From CAZMGY01 sp964565945 [NCBI: uncultured bacterium] (lineage in GTDB: Bacteria; GCA-001730085): DNA of 64,000 bases. The position numbers and the translations under genes were made by a program. How positions within the stretch are numbered: position 1 is the stretch's first letter; each line of letters begins with the position of its first letter. The stretch is from NCBI GenBank assembly GCA_964565945.1, contig CAZMGY010000010.1:27344-91343 (forward strand), read 5' to 3'. The notes beneath the pieces were generated by a model. That model did not search any database and was not told where the DNA came from. It saw only the letters and a list, made by a program, of their open reading frames with translations. This document shows, piece after piece, positions 1 through 9,052 of the stretch.

Positions 1-1466
1 GTCATGTCCGTCGTCAATGGGCTGTGGCCGCGATTGGCCTTAATAAGGCCTGGGCTATTGAGCAACCTGGTGAAACAATTGTGGTGGCAGTGATTGATGA
101 TGGAATTGATCTGGAGCAATTAGATTTGGTGAACAACATTTGGACCAATCTGGATGAAATTGCTGGCAATGGGATTGATGATGATGGCAATGGTTATATC
201 GATGATGTACATGGTTGGGACTTTGCCGACAATGACAATAATCCGCAAAGCTCTGATTTTCATGGCACGCATGTGGCGGGCATTGTTGCGGCTGAGTCTG
301 ATAATGGCCTTGGCGTAGCAGGATTTTCTTTGCGCAATAATATCAAAATATTGCCGCTCAAAGTGTTTGGTGATGGCGAAGACTTTGCAAGTACCTTCGA
401 CATTATGGAAGCGGTCAACTATGCCTCCAATATGGGGGTTCGTGTGATTAACATGAGCTTGGGAAGTTTGGGTTATTCGTGGACTTATGATCAAACCATC
501 AAGAATGCTGTTAACCGTGGTGCTGTGGTGGTTGCGGCGGCGGGCAATGACACTTCGGCGGAGACGAGTTATCCAGCGGCCTTTCCCGATGCGATTTCGG
601 TGGCTTCAGTTGATCAACAAGGACAAAGATCAAGTTTTAGCAACTTTGGTGTGACTGTCGATGTTCATGCGCCTGGGGATCAAATTTTGTCGACTGTTCC
701 AGGTGACTTGGTGGAAGAATCATCGGGAACGTCGATGGCAGCTCCTATGGTGTCGGGTTTGGCGGCATTGATGTTTACACAAGATCCTTCCTTGTCGCGA
801 GCACAAGTGGTGAATCAGTTATTAGGAACGGTTGATCGTGTTAGCACTCGTCAGGGTATTGGACGCGGGCAAGTGAATGTGTTTAAGGCTATCTCTGTTT
901 TGAACGGTGATATGGAGTTGCCTTCCTCGTCTTGGGATCGTCCTGAGTTGACCTTAGTGATTTCGAAGACAAATTCTCGCTGGTATTTTGTGAATGCGTC
1001 TAGCTCGGAACGTGTTGGGGTATTAAGAGCCCGTATGAAAGCGGGTAGCTACCAGATTGATATTAAGTTAGCGAGGAGTGGACAAGTGGTTAGTTCGCAA
1101 ACTCACGACAGTCCTGTGAATGGAACCCATGACTTGCTTGACCTGCGAACGGCTTTGCACCATCCAGGTAAGCACATTGTTACAGTTACGGCCTTTCGCA
1201 CTGGTCGCAGTGTTCAGGCGAGTGTGATTGTGTGGTACGAAGTTAGTTCGGCAATCGAAGATCGCTTTTACGAAGACCGAGTGGTGGCCACAGGGATTCT
1301 TCATCCTAAGGGTGTGGTTAGCGAAGTTGCTGCCGATGTTTCCGAGGGTGAAGAAGAAGCTCCTGTAGTGGTCGAAATTTCTACGGAAACGACTTTGGAA
1401 CCTTCCGAAGGTTATCGTCGTCAGTCACGACAAAGAACTGTCTCTCGCTCGATTATTGTCCGATAG
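1..1466 (+). CDS. Subtilisin-like serine protease (S8 family), 3' part only
   Basis: Subtilisin-family peptidase, probably exported or surface-bound. The frame is already open at base 3 and reads HVRRQWAVAAIGLNKAW, the usual lead-in to the catalytic domain, so the true start and any signal or propeptide lie left of the window; the GTG at 24 is not the start. Numbering from that GTG, the triad is Asp25 (VAVIDDGID), His80 (DFHGTHVAG) and Ser near 236 (SGTSMAAPMVSG), with the oxyanion Asn in AAAGND. The aspartate-rich stretch GIDDDGNGYIDD is common in secreted bacterial subtilases and may bind calcium. About 180 residues after the catalytic domain form a beta-rich tail that I do not recognise, ending in a basic Arg/Ser-rich segment. 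Catalytic residues are intact. Confidence 0.9.
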   Translation, partial: HVRRQWAVAAIGLNKAWAIEQPGETIVVAVIDDGIDLEQLDLVNNIWTNLDEIAGNGIDDDGNGYIDDVHGWDFADNDNNPQSSDFHGTHVAGIVAAESDNGLGVAGFSLRNNIKILPLKVFGDGEDFASTFDIMEAVNYASNMGVRVINMSLGSLGYSWTYDQTIKNAVNRGAVVVAAAGNDTSAETSYPAAFPDAISVASVDQQGQRSSFSNFGVTVDVHAPGDQILSTVPGDLVEESSGTSMAAPMVSGLAALMFTQDPSLSRAQVVNQLLGTVDRVSTRQGIGRGQVNVFKAISVLNGDMELPSSSWDRPELTLVISKTNSRWYFVNASSSERVGVLRARMKAGSYQIDIKLARSGQVVSSQTHDSPVNGTHDLLDLRTALHHPGKHIVTVTAFRTGRSVQASVIVWYEVSSAIEDRFYEDRVVATGILHPKGVVSEVAADVSEGEEEAPVVVEISTETTLEPSEGYRRQSRQRTVSRSIIVR

Positions 1467-1805
1467 CTTTATGGTAGCCTTTCTCTGCTACAATAAGGTT
1501 TTGTTGCACCTGCTAATCTTACCCAGCGAAATAAACTAAAACTTACCCACACACCCTCTCAACAACAGGGGCTTAGGAGCGTTGTGGTTGATTGTTGTCA
1601 TCGATTTCATAGGTTGTTTTGCCTTTGGATTTTTTTCGCATTCTTTGCAAGAGTGATGCCTTATTTCGGGATATGGCTAAGTAGCATGCTATCTATAAAG
1701 ATGCTTAGTATTTTTTAGTTTAACTATAAATAATGCTCAGAACTGCTCAAAAAGACCATAAAGTGGTACAATAGTTTTTTCAATTTTGTATGGTACATAA
1801 AAGTT
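1467..1805. other. Intergenic region upstream of argF
   Basis: No credible coding region. A weak hairpin (GGTAGC, 8-nt loop, GCTAC, near 1471-1489) follows the protease stop and may be a poor terminator. A TACAAT hexamer at 1767-1772 is a plausible -10 box for argF, but the -35 match is weak. I looked for a clear ArgR-type palindrome and did not find one. Confidence 0.35.
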
Positions 1806-2720
1806 ATGAAGCACTTTGTTAGTTTAAAAGATTATTCTCGTGAACAATTGGAGACCTTGCTTGAGTTGGGAGCTCAACTTAAAGCTCAGCGAGGTTATCA
1901 TGACAAGGTTCTTGAAGGCCAAACAGTTGCGATGCTATTCACTAAACCTTCAAATCGGACACGTGTGTCGTTCGAGGTTGGTGCCAAAGAGCTTGGAGCG
2001 CACACTATTTGCCTTGGGCCGCAAGAAGTTAAAATGGGAGCGCGCGAAATGGTCAAGGATGTGGCGCGTGTGTTGTCGCGTTATGTCCATGCGATTGTGA
2101 TTCGGACGTTTGATCATGAGGATGTGGTTCAGCTTGCTCAATGGTCTGATGTTCCTGTGATCAATGGTTTAACAGATTTGTTTCACCCTTGTCAGATTTT
2201 AGCTGATGTGATGACGGTGAGAGAGCACAAGACGCATGTTGAAAATCCTAAAATTGTTTATGTGGGGGATGGTAACAATATCTTAAATTCGTGGCTTTAT
2301 GCGGCAGGCTTGCTTGGTTTGAATTTTGTTTATTCTACACCAGTGGCTTATCAACCGCAAAAGGCGATTGTGCAAGAGGTCCAAAATTTGGCTCAATCTT
2401 CGGGTGCTCAAATTCAATATTTTGAGGATCCTTTAGAGGCAGTTGCGGATGCAGATATTATTTACACCGATGTTTGGGTAAGTATGGGGCAAGAGGTGCA
2501 GGCCCAAGAGCGCCAGAAGTTATTTATGTCTTACCAAGTCAACGAAGCCTTACTTACGAAAGCGAAGTCCGATGGTTCGGTGATGCATTGTTTGCCTGCT
2601 CATCGTGGTTTAGAGGTGGAGGAGGTGGTTTTGGATGGTCCTCATTCGATCGTATTTGATCAGGCCGAAAATCGCATGCATATCCAAAAAGCTATTATGC
2701 AGAGTTTAATTGTTTCGTAA
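1806..2720 (+). CDS. argF: Ornithine carbamoyltransferase
   Basis: Transfers the carbamoyl group of carbamoyl phosphate to ornithine to give citrulline in arginine biosynthesis; cytoplasmic. The 304 residues match the family length. Recognisable are the ornithine-binding-side motif FHPCQILAD, the DVWVSMGQE segment and the C-terminal MHCLPAHRG followed by a long canonical tail (DGPHSIVFDQAENR). The carbamoyl-phosphate loop near residue 47 reads FTKPSNRTRVSFE: the usual SxRTR is SNRTR, with Asn where the family signature has Thr or Gly. argG follows 26 nt downstream, so the two are probably cotranscribed. The other catalytic motifs leave little doubt about OTCase rather than aspartate or N-acetylornithine carbamoyltransferase, but the substitution deserves note. 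Confidence 0.93.
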   Translation: MKHFVSLKDYSREQLETLLELGAQLKAQRGYHDKVLEGQTVAMLFTKPSNRTRVSFEVGAKELGAHTICLGPQEVKMGAREMVKDVARVLSRYVHAIVIRTFDHEDVVQLAQWSDVPVINGLTDLFHPCQILADVMTVREHKTHVENPKIVYVGDGNNILNSWLYAAGLLGLNFVYSTPVAYQPQKAIVQEVQNLAQSSGAQIQYFEDPLEAVADADIIYTDVWVSMGQEVQAQERQKLFMSYQVNEALLTKAKSDGSVMHCLPAHRGLEVEEVVLDGPHSIVFDQAENRMHIQKAIMQSLIVS

Positions 2721-2746
2721 TATCAATTATTCAAGGAGTTTGAGAA

Positions 2747-3946
2747 ATGAAAAAAATTGTTTTAGCGTATTCAGGCGGACTAGATACTTCAGTAATTATT
2801 CCTTGGTTAAAAGAAAAATATGGCCAAGATATCGAAGTAGTGTGTTATGCAGCTGATTTGGGACAAGGCAAAGACTTAGATCCTCTTGAAGAAAAAGCTA
2901 TTAAGAGTGGTGCCAGTAAGATTTATATTGATGATCTTAAAGAAGAGTTTTTGACCAACTATGTCTATCCTGCGTTGAAAGCTGGGGCGCTTTATGAAGG
3001 ACAATATCCTCTAGCGACAGCTTTAGGTCGCCCCTTAATTGCTCAAAAAATGGTGGATGTGGCTCTTAAAGAAAAGGCTGATGCAGTCTGTCATGGTTGT
3101 ACGGGTAAAGGTAATGATCAGGTGCGTTTTGATGTAACATTTGCTGCCTTAGCACCAGAGCTTAAAATTATTGCTCCTTTGCGTGAGTGGGATATGAGAT
3201 CTCGCGAAGAAGAGATTGAATATGCCAAAAAATATGGTATCGATGTTCCTGTGACCAAAGAAAAACCCTATAGTCTAGATTTGAACATTTGGGGACAAAG
3301 CATCGAATGTGGTGTGCTGGAAGATCCTTGGAAAGAGCCTCCTGCGGATGCATATGTGATCACGCAAGCTCCAGAAGAAGCGCCTGATAAAGCGAAATAC
3401 ATCGAGATCACTTTCGAGCAGGGAACGCCTGTGGCGGTGAATGGAGAGAAATTGGCACCTATTGCTTTGGTGGAAAAGTTAGGTCAATTGGGCTGTGTCC
3501 ATGGTATTGGTCGTTTGGATATGGTGGAGAATCGTTTGGTAGGGATTAAATCTCGTGAGATTTATGAATCTCCTGTAGCAACGATCTTATTCAATGCGCA
3601 CCAGTCTTTGGAGGCTTTAACATTAGAACGTGAGTTAATGCATTACAAACAAAAGTTGTCTCATGATTATGCCAACATGGTGTACTATGGTCAGTGGTTT
3701 TCTCCTTTGCGCGAGGCCTTGGATGCATTTGTGAATTCGACTCAGCAGTGGGTCTCGGGTGATGTGCGTCTAAAACTGTACAAAGGTAATGCCACGGTTG
3801 TGGGACGCAAGTCTCCACACTCTTTGTATGACGAATCCTTGGCCACATACACAATTGAAGATAAGTTTGATCATAAGTCAGCCGAAGGTTTTATCAAGTG
3901 TTTTGGTTTACCTTTGGAAGTGGCTGGGTGTCGTTCGCGTAAATAA
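2747..3946 (+). CDS. argG: Argininosuccinate synthase
   Basis: ATP-dependent condensation of citrulline with aspartate to argininosuccinate. The N-terminal ATP-pyrophosphatase loop AYSGGLDTS lies at residues 7-15. The [14 protein letters not shown] segment and the [19 protein letters not shown] block are diagnostic. Length 399 is normal. A strong ribosome-binding site (AAGGAG, 9 nt before the ATG) supports the start. It is the second gene of an argF-argG pair; the next arginine gene, argH, is separated from it by an oppositely oriented, AT-rich gene. Confidence 0.96.
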   Translation: MKKIVLAYSGGLDTSVIIPWLKEKYGQDIEVVCYAADLGQGKDLDPLEEKAIKSGASKIYIDDLKEEFLTNYVYPALKAGALYEGQYPLATALGRPLIAQKMVDVALKEKADAVCHGCTGKGNDQVRFDVTFAALAPELKIIAPLREWDMRSREEEIEYAKKYGIDVPVTKEKPYSLDLNIWGQSIECGVLEDPWKEPPADAYVITQAPEEAPDKAKYIEITFEQGTPVAVNGEKLAPIALVEKLGQLGCVHGIGRLDMVENRLVGIKSREIYESPVATILFNAHQSLEALTLERELMHYKQKLSHDYANMVYYGQWFSPLREALDAFVNSTQQWVSGDVRLKLYKGNATVVGRKSPHSLYDESLATYTIEDKFDHKSAEGFIKCFGLPLEVAGCRSRK

Positions 3947-4023
3947 TTATTTCAGTTTATTTTAGATTTTTTTGGTAGTGTTTTTAGGGTGGAAAATGAT
4001 GGATTATACAAAGCCCCCAGTTG

Positions 4024-5040
4024 TTAATGTGCTAAATATATTCTGAATAACTTAGGTAACAAGCCTAATAATCTTTTTCTGATTTGATGCCAATATATCG
4101 ATAAAAGTAAAAGCGCACCACCAACCCATGCCCCTGTTAATGCTAAGCCATATGAATTTTCCACAGAGACTGATAAAACGCTTGAAACTGCATAAATTAC
4201 ATATATTAAAGAAGAGACCATAAAGCCACGCCTATTGATAATAATAGCTATCAAACTCAGAAATATATATAAAATAATGATAATAATGATATTGCTTACT
4301 TCACCATGATTTTTTAGAGCATCAAATATTGAAAAAATAGGGTGAATGATCAAAGGTGCCGAAGTTAAATGCAACCAAAAGGCGACATCAGATTTATAGG
4401 TAGTTCTGTGAATATCAGTACAATCCCAAAACATAGCCAGTGCAAAAGCCATCACTCCAAAAAGCAAGAAAATGCATGTTGCATGATCTTTTAATAATGT
4501 AGGAAAGGCGGATAAAATAATGCTTAATAAAAAAACATAGAGCAATATAACGTTAAGGGCAACTGTGATAGGCACTCTAAAGCGAACCCAATGAAAATAA
4601 GCACTAATTGTTGTTACAAAGGAGGCAAAAATTAAATTTTCTTTGTTTTTAACTAGTTCTAGTTCAACACCTTTAAATGGTGATAGTTCTAAGCATAGAA
4701 CAAATACTCCACCGATAAATGCAATTAATAAGACAATACCAGGTAATAACATTTTTTTTTTGCGGACAAAAATTTCACTTAAACCCCAAGCCACTATTGG
4801 AAATATAAAATAGCCAATTTTGTTTTGGGCATCATTCAATACCCACCTCAAAGAAAATAAAAATAACAGGGAAGAGATGACAACAAAGATATCATTAAAA
4901 CTATTTATCAGCTTGAAATTTTCTTCATCAACGAGAGTTGTATTTTTACCATTGGCAACAAAATCCCTAAAACTATCAACCGATGACTGGTTAAAAATAT
5001 TTTGCTTTACGGCATCCTTTAAGTTTTCTTCTGTATACAC
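4024..5040 (-). CDS. Polytopic inner-membrane protein, conserved, function unknown
   Basis: About ten hydrophobic helices of 17-22 residues span most of the 338 residues, after a soluble N-terminal stretch of some 50 residues. The segment SDVAFWLHLTSAPLIIHPIF and the C-terminal small-residue helix followed by basic IRKRLLGLLP are features I recall from a conserved proteobacterial membrane family without known function. The likely start is GTG at 5040 (MYTEENLKDAV). A TATAAT-like box lies about 30 nt upstream on this strand. The gene is visibly richer in A+T than argG and argH and points the other way between them, so insertion or horizontal transfer into an arginine cluster is a reasonable inference. 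Confidence 0.7.
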   Translation of the reverse strand: MYTEENLKDAVKQNIFNQSSVDSFRDFVANGKNTTLVDEENFKLINSFNDIFVVISSLLFLFSLRWVLNDAQNKIGYFIFPIVAWGLSEIFVRKKKMLLPGIVLLIAFIGGVFVLCLELSPFKGVELELVKNKENLIFASFVTTISAYFHWVRFRVPITVALNVILLYVFLLSIILSAFPTLLKDHATCIFLLFGVMAFALAMFWDCTDIHRTTYKSDVAFWLHLTSAPLIIHPIFSIFDALKNHGEVSNIIIIIILYIFLSLIAIIINRRGFMVSSLIYVIYAVSSVLSVSVENSYGLALTGAWVGGALLLLSIYWHQIRKRLLGLLPKLFRIYLAH

Positions 5041-5349
5041 AACCGACTCTTTAGTTTTTAGTAAAATCTCATTATACTAAAAAAACTCAAAAATTTATTG
5101 AGTTTATGTTTCGCCCGAGAAGCACCAACACCACATAAATTTTTAGGCATTTTCTTTCTCCACACTAATATCAGTTTTTAACTGGGGAAGGGGCTATATC
5201 TATTAGAGTACTCCACCTCTGAGGGGTTCTGTGAATGTTGGCACGCATCAAGGAACGATTAGTACTGCAGGCTTAGCCAATAAACAATAAGTGTTATAAT
5301 AATCCTTTCATATTTTTTTTTAACACAAAGAAGTGAAAGATATTAGTGT
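5041..5349. other. Intergenic region with small hairpin, upstream of argH
   Basis: Holds the divergent promoter space for the membrane-protein gene (minus) and argH (plus). A perfect 8-bp AT-rich stem (AAACTCAA at 5083-5090 and TTGAGTTT at 5098-5105, 7-nt loop) is present; its role is unclear. A TATAAT hexamer at 5295-5300 is a likely -10 box for argH without a good -35. No coding sequence seen. Confidence 0.35.
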
Positions 5350-6741
5350 ATGGCTAAGCAAACGTCCAAAAAACCTTTGAAGGCATGGGGAGGTCGCTTC
5401 TCTAAAGCCACTAACCAATTGTTGGAACAATTTTCTGAATCCGTTAGCTTTGATTGGTATCTGTACGATGTAGATATCGAGGGAAGCTTGGCCCATTCTG
5501 CTATGCTTCACAAGATAGGTGTGCTTAGTGCTAAAGAAAAGAATGCAATTCATAAAGGTCTTAAAGAGATTCGCAAAGAAATTGAGCAGCAGGGTTTGGA
5601 TTGGTTTGATGTGGCTCTCGAAGATGTTCATATGAATATTGAGACGCGGCTAACTCAGAAAGTTGGGGTGGCGGGTCAAAAGTTGCATACTGGTCGGAGC
5701 CGTAATGACCAAGTGGCACTTGATCTTCGGATGAAACTTAAGCAATACAGTGAACAATTGATTGAGCTTTTAACTGCTTTGCAGCAGTCTTTGGTGATGT
5801 TTGCCGATCATAATAGTGCTGTTGTGATTCCCGAGATGACGCACACGCAACATGCCCAACCCGTTTTATTGGCTCACCATATGTTGGCGTACGTTGAGAT
5901 GGTGTCTCGTGATATCGAACGGATTCAAGACACCTACAAGCGTATTGATGTTATGTCCTTAGGTTCAGGTGCGTGTGTGGGTAGTGGTTTGCCGCTGGAC
6001 CGTGAATTTGTTCGCAAGCAATTAGGTTTTGCTAAGTTAAGTCAGAACAGTGTTGATGCAGTGAGTGATCGTGATTTTGTGGTTGAGTTTTTGAATAATC
6101 TTGCCTTGGTGGCGACACACTTGTCACGTTTATCGGAAGAGTGGATTTTGTGGTCTACCACAGAGTTTGCCTGGATTGAACTTGGTGATGATTATTGCAC
6201 GGGTAGCAGTATGATGCCACAAAAGAAAAATGCCGATGCCTTGGAACTGATTCGAGGCAATACGGCTAGTGTTTATGGTGATTTGGTGGCGTTATTATCT
6301 CTTTTGAAAGCTTTGCCTTTGGCTTACAATCGCGATATGCAAGATGACAAACGTCGTTTGTTCGAGACGTATTTACGCATAGTTCAAAGTCTTCAAATTA
6401 GTACTGGAGTGATTCAGTCAGCTCAAGTTAATCAGGACCGTTGTTTGGAAGCGGCCAGAGATGGCTTTGCCTATGCCACTGATATGTCGGATTACTTGGT
6501 CAAAAAAGGTATGCCTTTTCGCGAATCCCACCATGTGGTAGGTTCGATTGTGGGTTATTGCCATAAAAATAAATGCGATGTGGCGGATATGACGGTAGCT
6601 CAGCTCAAAAAGTTCTCCGAACTTTTTGAAGACGATATCTACAAAGCTATCACGGTACAAAGCTGTCTGGCATCCAAAAATGTAATTGGTGGCACAGCTC
6701 CTCGCCGCGTGAAACAACAGCTCAAAAAACACATGTTATAA
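5350..6741 (+). CDS. argH: Argininosuccinate lyase
   Basis: Cleaves argininosuccinate to arginine and fumarate, the last step of the pathway. It belongs to the fumarase/aspartase superfamily. Seen are the N-terminal KAWGGRFSK, the HTGRSRNDQVALDLRM active-site region, TQHAQPVLLAHHM, and the superfamily signature GSSMMPQKKNAD near residue 290. Length 463 is typical. The upstream region gives no strong ribosome-binding site but ATG 5350 agrees with family starts. The gene is complete; directly at its stop codon a decayed transposase reading on the other strand begins, so a mobile element once landed immediately downstream. Confidence 0.95.
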   Translation: MAKQTSKKPLKAWGGRFSKATNQLLEQFSESVSFDWYLYDVDIEGSLAHSAMLHKIGVLSAKEKNAIHKGLKEIRKEIEQQGLDWFDVALEDVHMNIETRLTQKVGVAGQKLHTGRSRNDQVALDLRMKLKQYSEQLIELLTALQQSLVMFADHNSAVVIPEMTHTQHAQPVLLAHHMLAYVEMVSRDIERIQDTYKRIDVMSLGSGACVGSGLPLDREFVRKQLGFAKLSQNSVDAVSDRDFVVEFLNNLALVATHLSRLSEEWILWSTTEFAWIELGDDYCTGSSMMPQKKNADALELIRGNTASVYGDLVALLSLLKALPLAYNRDMQDDKRRLFETYLRIVQSLQISTGVIQSAQVNQDRCLEAARDGFAYATDMSDYLVKKGMPFRESHHVVGSIVGYCHKNKCDVADMTVAQLKKFSELFEDDIYKAITVQSCLASKNVIGGTAPRRVKQQLKKHML

Positions 6742-7548
6742 GGTAATACCCAAATCCAAAAATAATTTGCACATCTTTGCTCTAATGGCAAATTCAATGT
6801 TGTTGTCAAAATAATACTCAATGATTTTGGCTTGATAGCCAGCTGCATCAATACGCGACTTAATTTATCTTGATACTCTCAGGCAAAGCACTTTGACAGT
6901 GTTTTAATAAACCCAAGATTGTCTTTTGCTGGCGAAGTATTGCCCGCCCTAAAGTCGGTGGCTACTATGTTATGCCCTGTTTGGGCAATGTATTCCAGCA
7001 TTGGCATAGAGCCCTTGTGTTTTTTATAAGTCCATTGGGCAGCGGCTTTATTGGCAATCACCTCAGAGGTATCAATATCAAGCGTAATATTTTTACAGTT
7101 GTGCAAGGTGGCACCGAGTAAAGTTTTATTAACTTCTGATGAGGCACTAATACCTTGATTGTCTTTACCCAAGTGTCTTAAGCAAGTACCAATGGCTTGT
7201 GGTGTTGGTTTTTTTTGTTGAAGCAGTAAAGACAAGGCTTTGTTTTTGGGAATATGGAGGGTGTCATCCAGACATTTCCCACCTTCGTGTTGACTTAGTA
7301 GTAAGGTATTGATAAAAGTTGAAACTTGAAGAGCAGTATTGCTATTTAAAGCAGGGAAGCACGGGTCAATGGGCTTTATCAAGGGTAAGTGATTGCATTA
7401 AATGTGCGGATGCTAACAAGCCTGTGCGGGCAGTTAGAAGTTCGTTGGTGGGGGTGAGTTTATAGTTTAAAATATTCATAAGCACAAAAGTTTGGTTACC
7501 TTTGGTGTTTTCACCCACTGGGTGAAAAGATTTTTTTGTTGAAACCAT
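6742..7548 (-). pseudogene. Decayed IS1380-like transposase
   Basis: Three pieces of one transposase lie in different frames. The N-terminal piece starts inside 7366-7548 (MNILNYKLTPTNELL). After a frameshift near 7370-7380 the main piece 6879-7382 contains LDIDTSEVIA (first catalytic Asp), AQWTYKKHKGSMPML and ATDFRAGNTSPAKDN, the typical core of IS1380-family DDE transposases. After a second shift near 6880 the frame continues as RIDAAGYQAKIIEYY (second Asp), DNNIEFAIRAKM, and stops being recognisable exactly at the argH stop. The last third, including the expected catalytic Glu, is missing. The element is therefore frameshifted, truncated and inactive. I could not identify terminal inverted repeats. 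Confidence 0.8.
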
Positions 7549-7659
7549 TATAGCAGTTGGGATTTCTGTGCTTTTTTGTTTTCTATTTTTGGATGGGGGT
7601 AATAGAGAATAGCGGAGCCTTGTCTTATACAGAAAAACGCGGTTTTATTTTGATCCTTA

Positions 7660-7688
7660 TTGATAAAAAGGTAGCTTGAACTTATAAT
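7660..7688 (+). promoter_or_regulatory. Sigma-70-type promoter for lysA
   Basis: TTGATA at 7660-7665, a 17-nt spacer and a perfect TATAAT at 7683-7688, about 47 nt before the lysA ATG. This is the best consensus promoter in the first 10 kb. Confidence 0.7.
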
Positions 7689-7735
7689 GGATGCGTTATG
7701 TTGAGGTGATATTGCAAGTTCAAAGGTGAGGAAAC

Positions 7736-8977
7736 ATGAGCGATTTTAGTTATAAAAACGATGAGTTGTACTGTGAACAATTAAAAGTGGCTGATCTGGC
7801 TCAAAAATTTGGAACGCCACTCTACCTGTATAGCTACAATGCGTTCAAAAATCATTACTTGGAACTAGCGGAAGCGTATTCCTCCTTGAATAACTTGATA
7901 TGTTTTTCGGTCAAAGCCAACTCGAATATCTATATTTTGAAAAACTTAGTCGATTTGGGGGCTGGATTAGACATTGTTTCGGGTGGAGAGTTACAACGGG
8001 CTTTGAAAGCAGGATGTCCTGCAGATAAAATTGTTTTTGCTGGTGTGGGTAAAAAGAAAGATGAAATTCGTGATGCTCTTAAAGCGGGGATCAAAATGTT
8101 TAATGTCGAATCGTATCCTGAACTTTTAAGAATCAATGACATTGCTGGTCAACTAGGTGTCGAGGGGCGTGTTTCGCTGCGTGTAAATCCCGATGTTGAT
8201 CCCAAAACACATAAGTACATTACCACTGGAAAAAAAGAAAACAAATTTGGTTTAGATTTTGAAATTGCACATAATATTTTCGAAAAATCCCGCAAATTTA
8301 AGCATGTCAAAATCATTGGGATTCATTGTCATGTGGGTTCGCAAATCACTCAGGACACGCCTTTTATCAAAGCGCTCGATCGTGTGAAGGGCTTTTTGGA
8401 TCATATTTATGAAGAGGGCTTTGACATTGAGGCATTCAACTTTGGTGGGGGCTTAGGCATCGTGTACAAAGATGAAAACCCCCAAACGGCCCAGGAGTTT
8501 GCTCAAAAAGTCATTCCCTTGTTGAAGGGGCTTAAGGTGAAGGAAACTATCTTTGAGCCGGGACGTTACATTGCGGGCAATTCAGGAATTTTGGTAACTG
8601 AAGTTCAGTACATCAAAAAAAGTGGTCCGAAAACCTTTGTGATTGTTGATGCGGCTATGAATGATTTGATGCGCCCCGTTCTTTATGAAGCTTATCATGC
8701 CATGGGTGCTGTTAAAAAAAGTGGCGAGCGCATGAATGCTGATATTGTTGGGCCTATTTGCGAATCAGGTGATTTTTTTGCTAAGGAACGCGAGATTGAT
8801 GTTGTTGGTGAAGGGGCCTTTATTGCAATTATGAGTGCTGGGGCCTATGGTTTCAGCATGGCGTCAAATTATAATACGCGTCCTCGGCCGGCGGAGGTTC
8901 TCGTTAAAGGCGATACGCCACAGTTGATTCGTCATCGAGAGACCGTGGATGATTTGATGGCCCAAGAGACGTTTTAA
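7736..8977 (+). CDS. lysA: Diaminopimelate decarboxylase
   Basis: PLP-dependent fold-type III decarboxylase making L-lysine from meso-diaminopimelate. The PLP lysine is Lys60 in CFSVKANSN. Further motifs in order are SGGELQRAL, IHCHVGSQI (near residue 198), FGGGLGI, EPGRYI and the C-terminal substrate/dimer motif GPICESGD. Length 413 is normal. A GAGG-type ribosome-binding site lies just before ATG 7736. It opens a run of lysine/diaminopimelate genes (dapF, dapA, dapB follow on the same strand), so the window covers the late part of the pathway that also feeds peptidoglycan. The promoter at 7660-7688 probably drives it. Confidence 0.96.
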   Translation: MSDFSYKNDELYCEQLKVADLAQKFGTPLYLYSYNAFKNHYLELAEAYSSLNNLICFSVKANSNIYILKNLVDLGAGLDIVSGGELQRALKAGCPADKIVFAGVGKKKDEIRDALKAGIKMFNVESYPELLRINDIAGQLGVEGRVSLRVNPDVDPKTHKYITTGKKENKFGLDFEIAHNIFEKSRKFKHVKIIGIHCHVGSQITQDTPFIKALDRVKGFLDHIYEEGFDIEAFNFGGGLGIVYKDENPQTAQEFAQKVIPLLKGLKVKETIFEPGRYIAGNSGILVTEVQYIKKSGPKTFVIVDAAMNDLMRPVLYEAYHAMGAVKKSGERMNADIVGPICESGDFFAKEREIDVVGEGAFIAIMSAGAYGFSMASNYNTRPRPAEVLVKGDTPQLIRHRETVDDLMAQETF

Positions 8978-9052
8978 AACAGTGTGAGATCCTAGGCAAC
9001 ATGTTTGACTCACTGTACCTGAAATGTTAAAGGAGAGGAGTGAAGAAGACGT

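Noticed and set aside
7600-7735. Lysine riboswitch upstream of lysA
   Set aside because: The space is short, holds a consensus promoter 47 nt before ATG, and shows no recognisable L-box helices.
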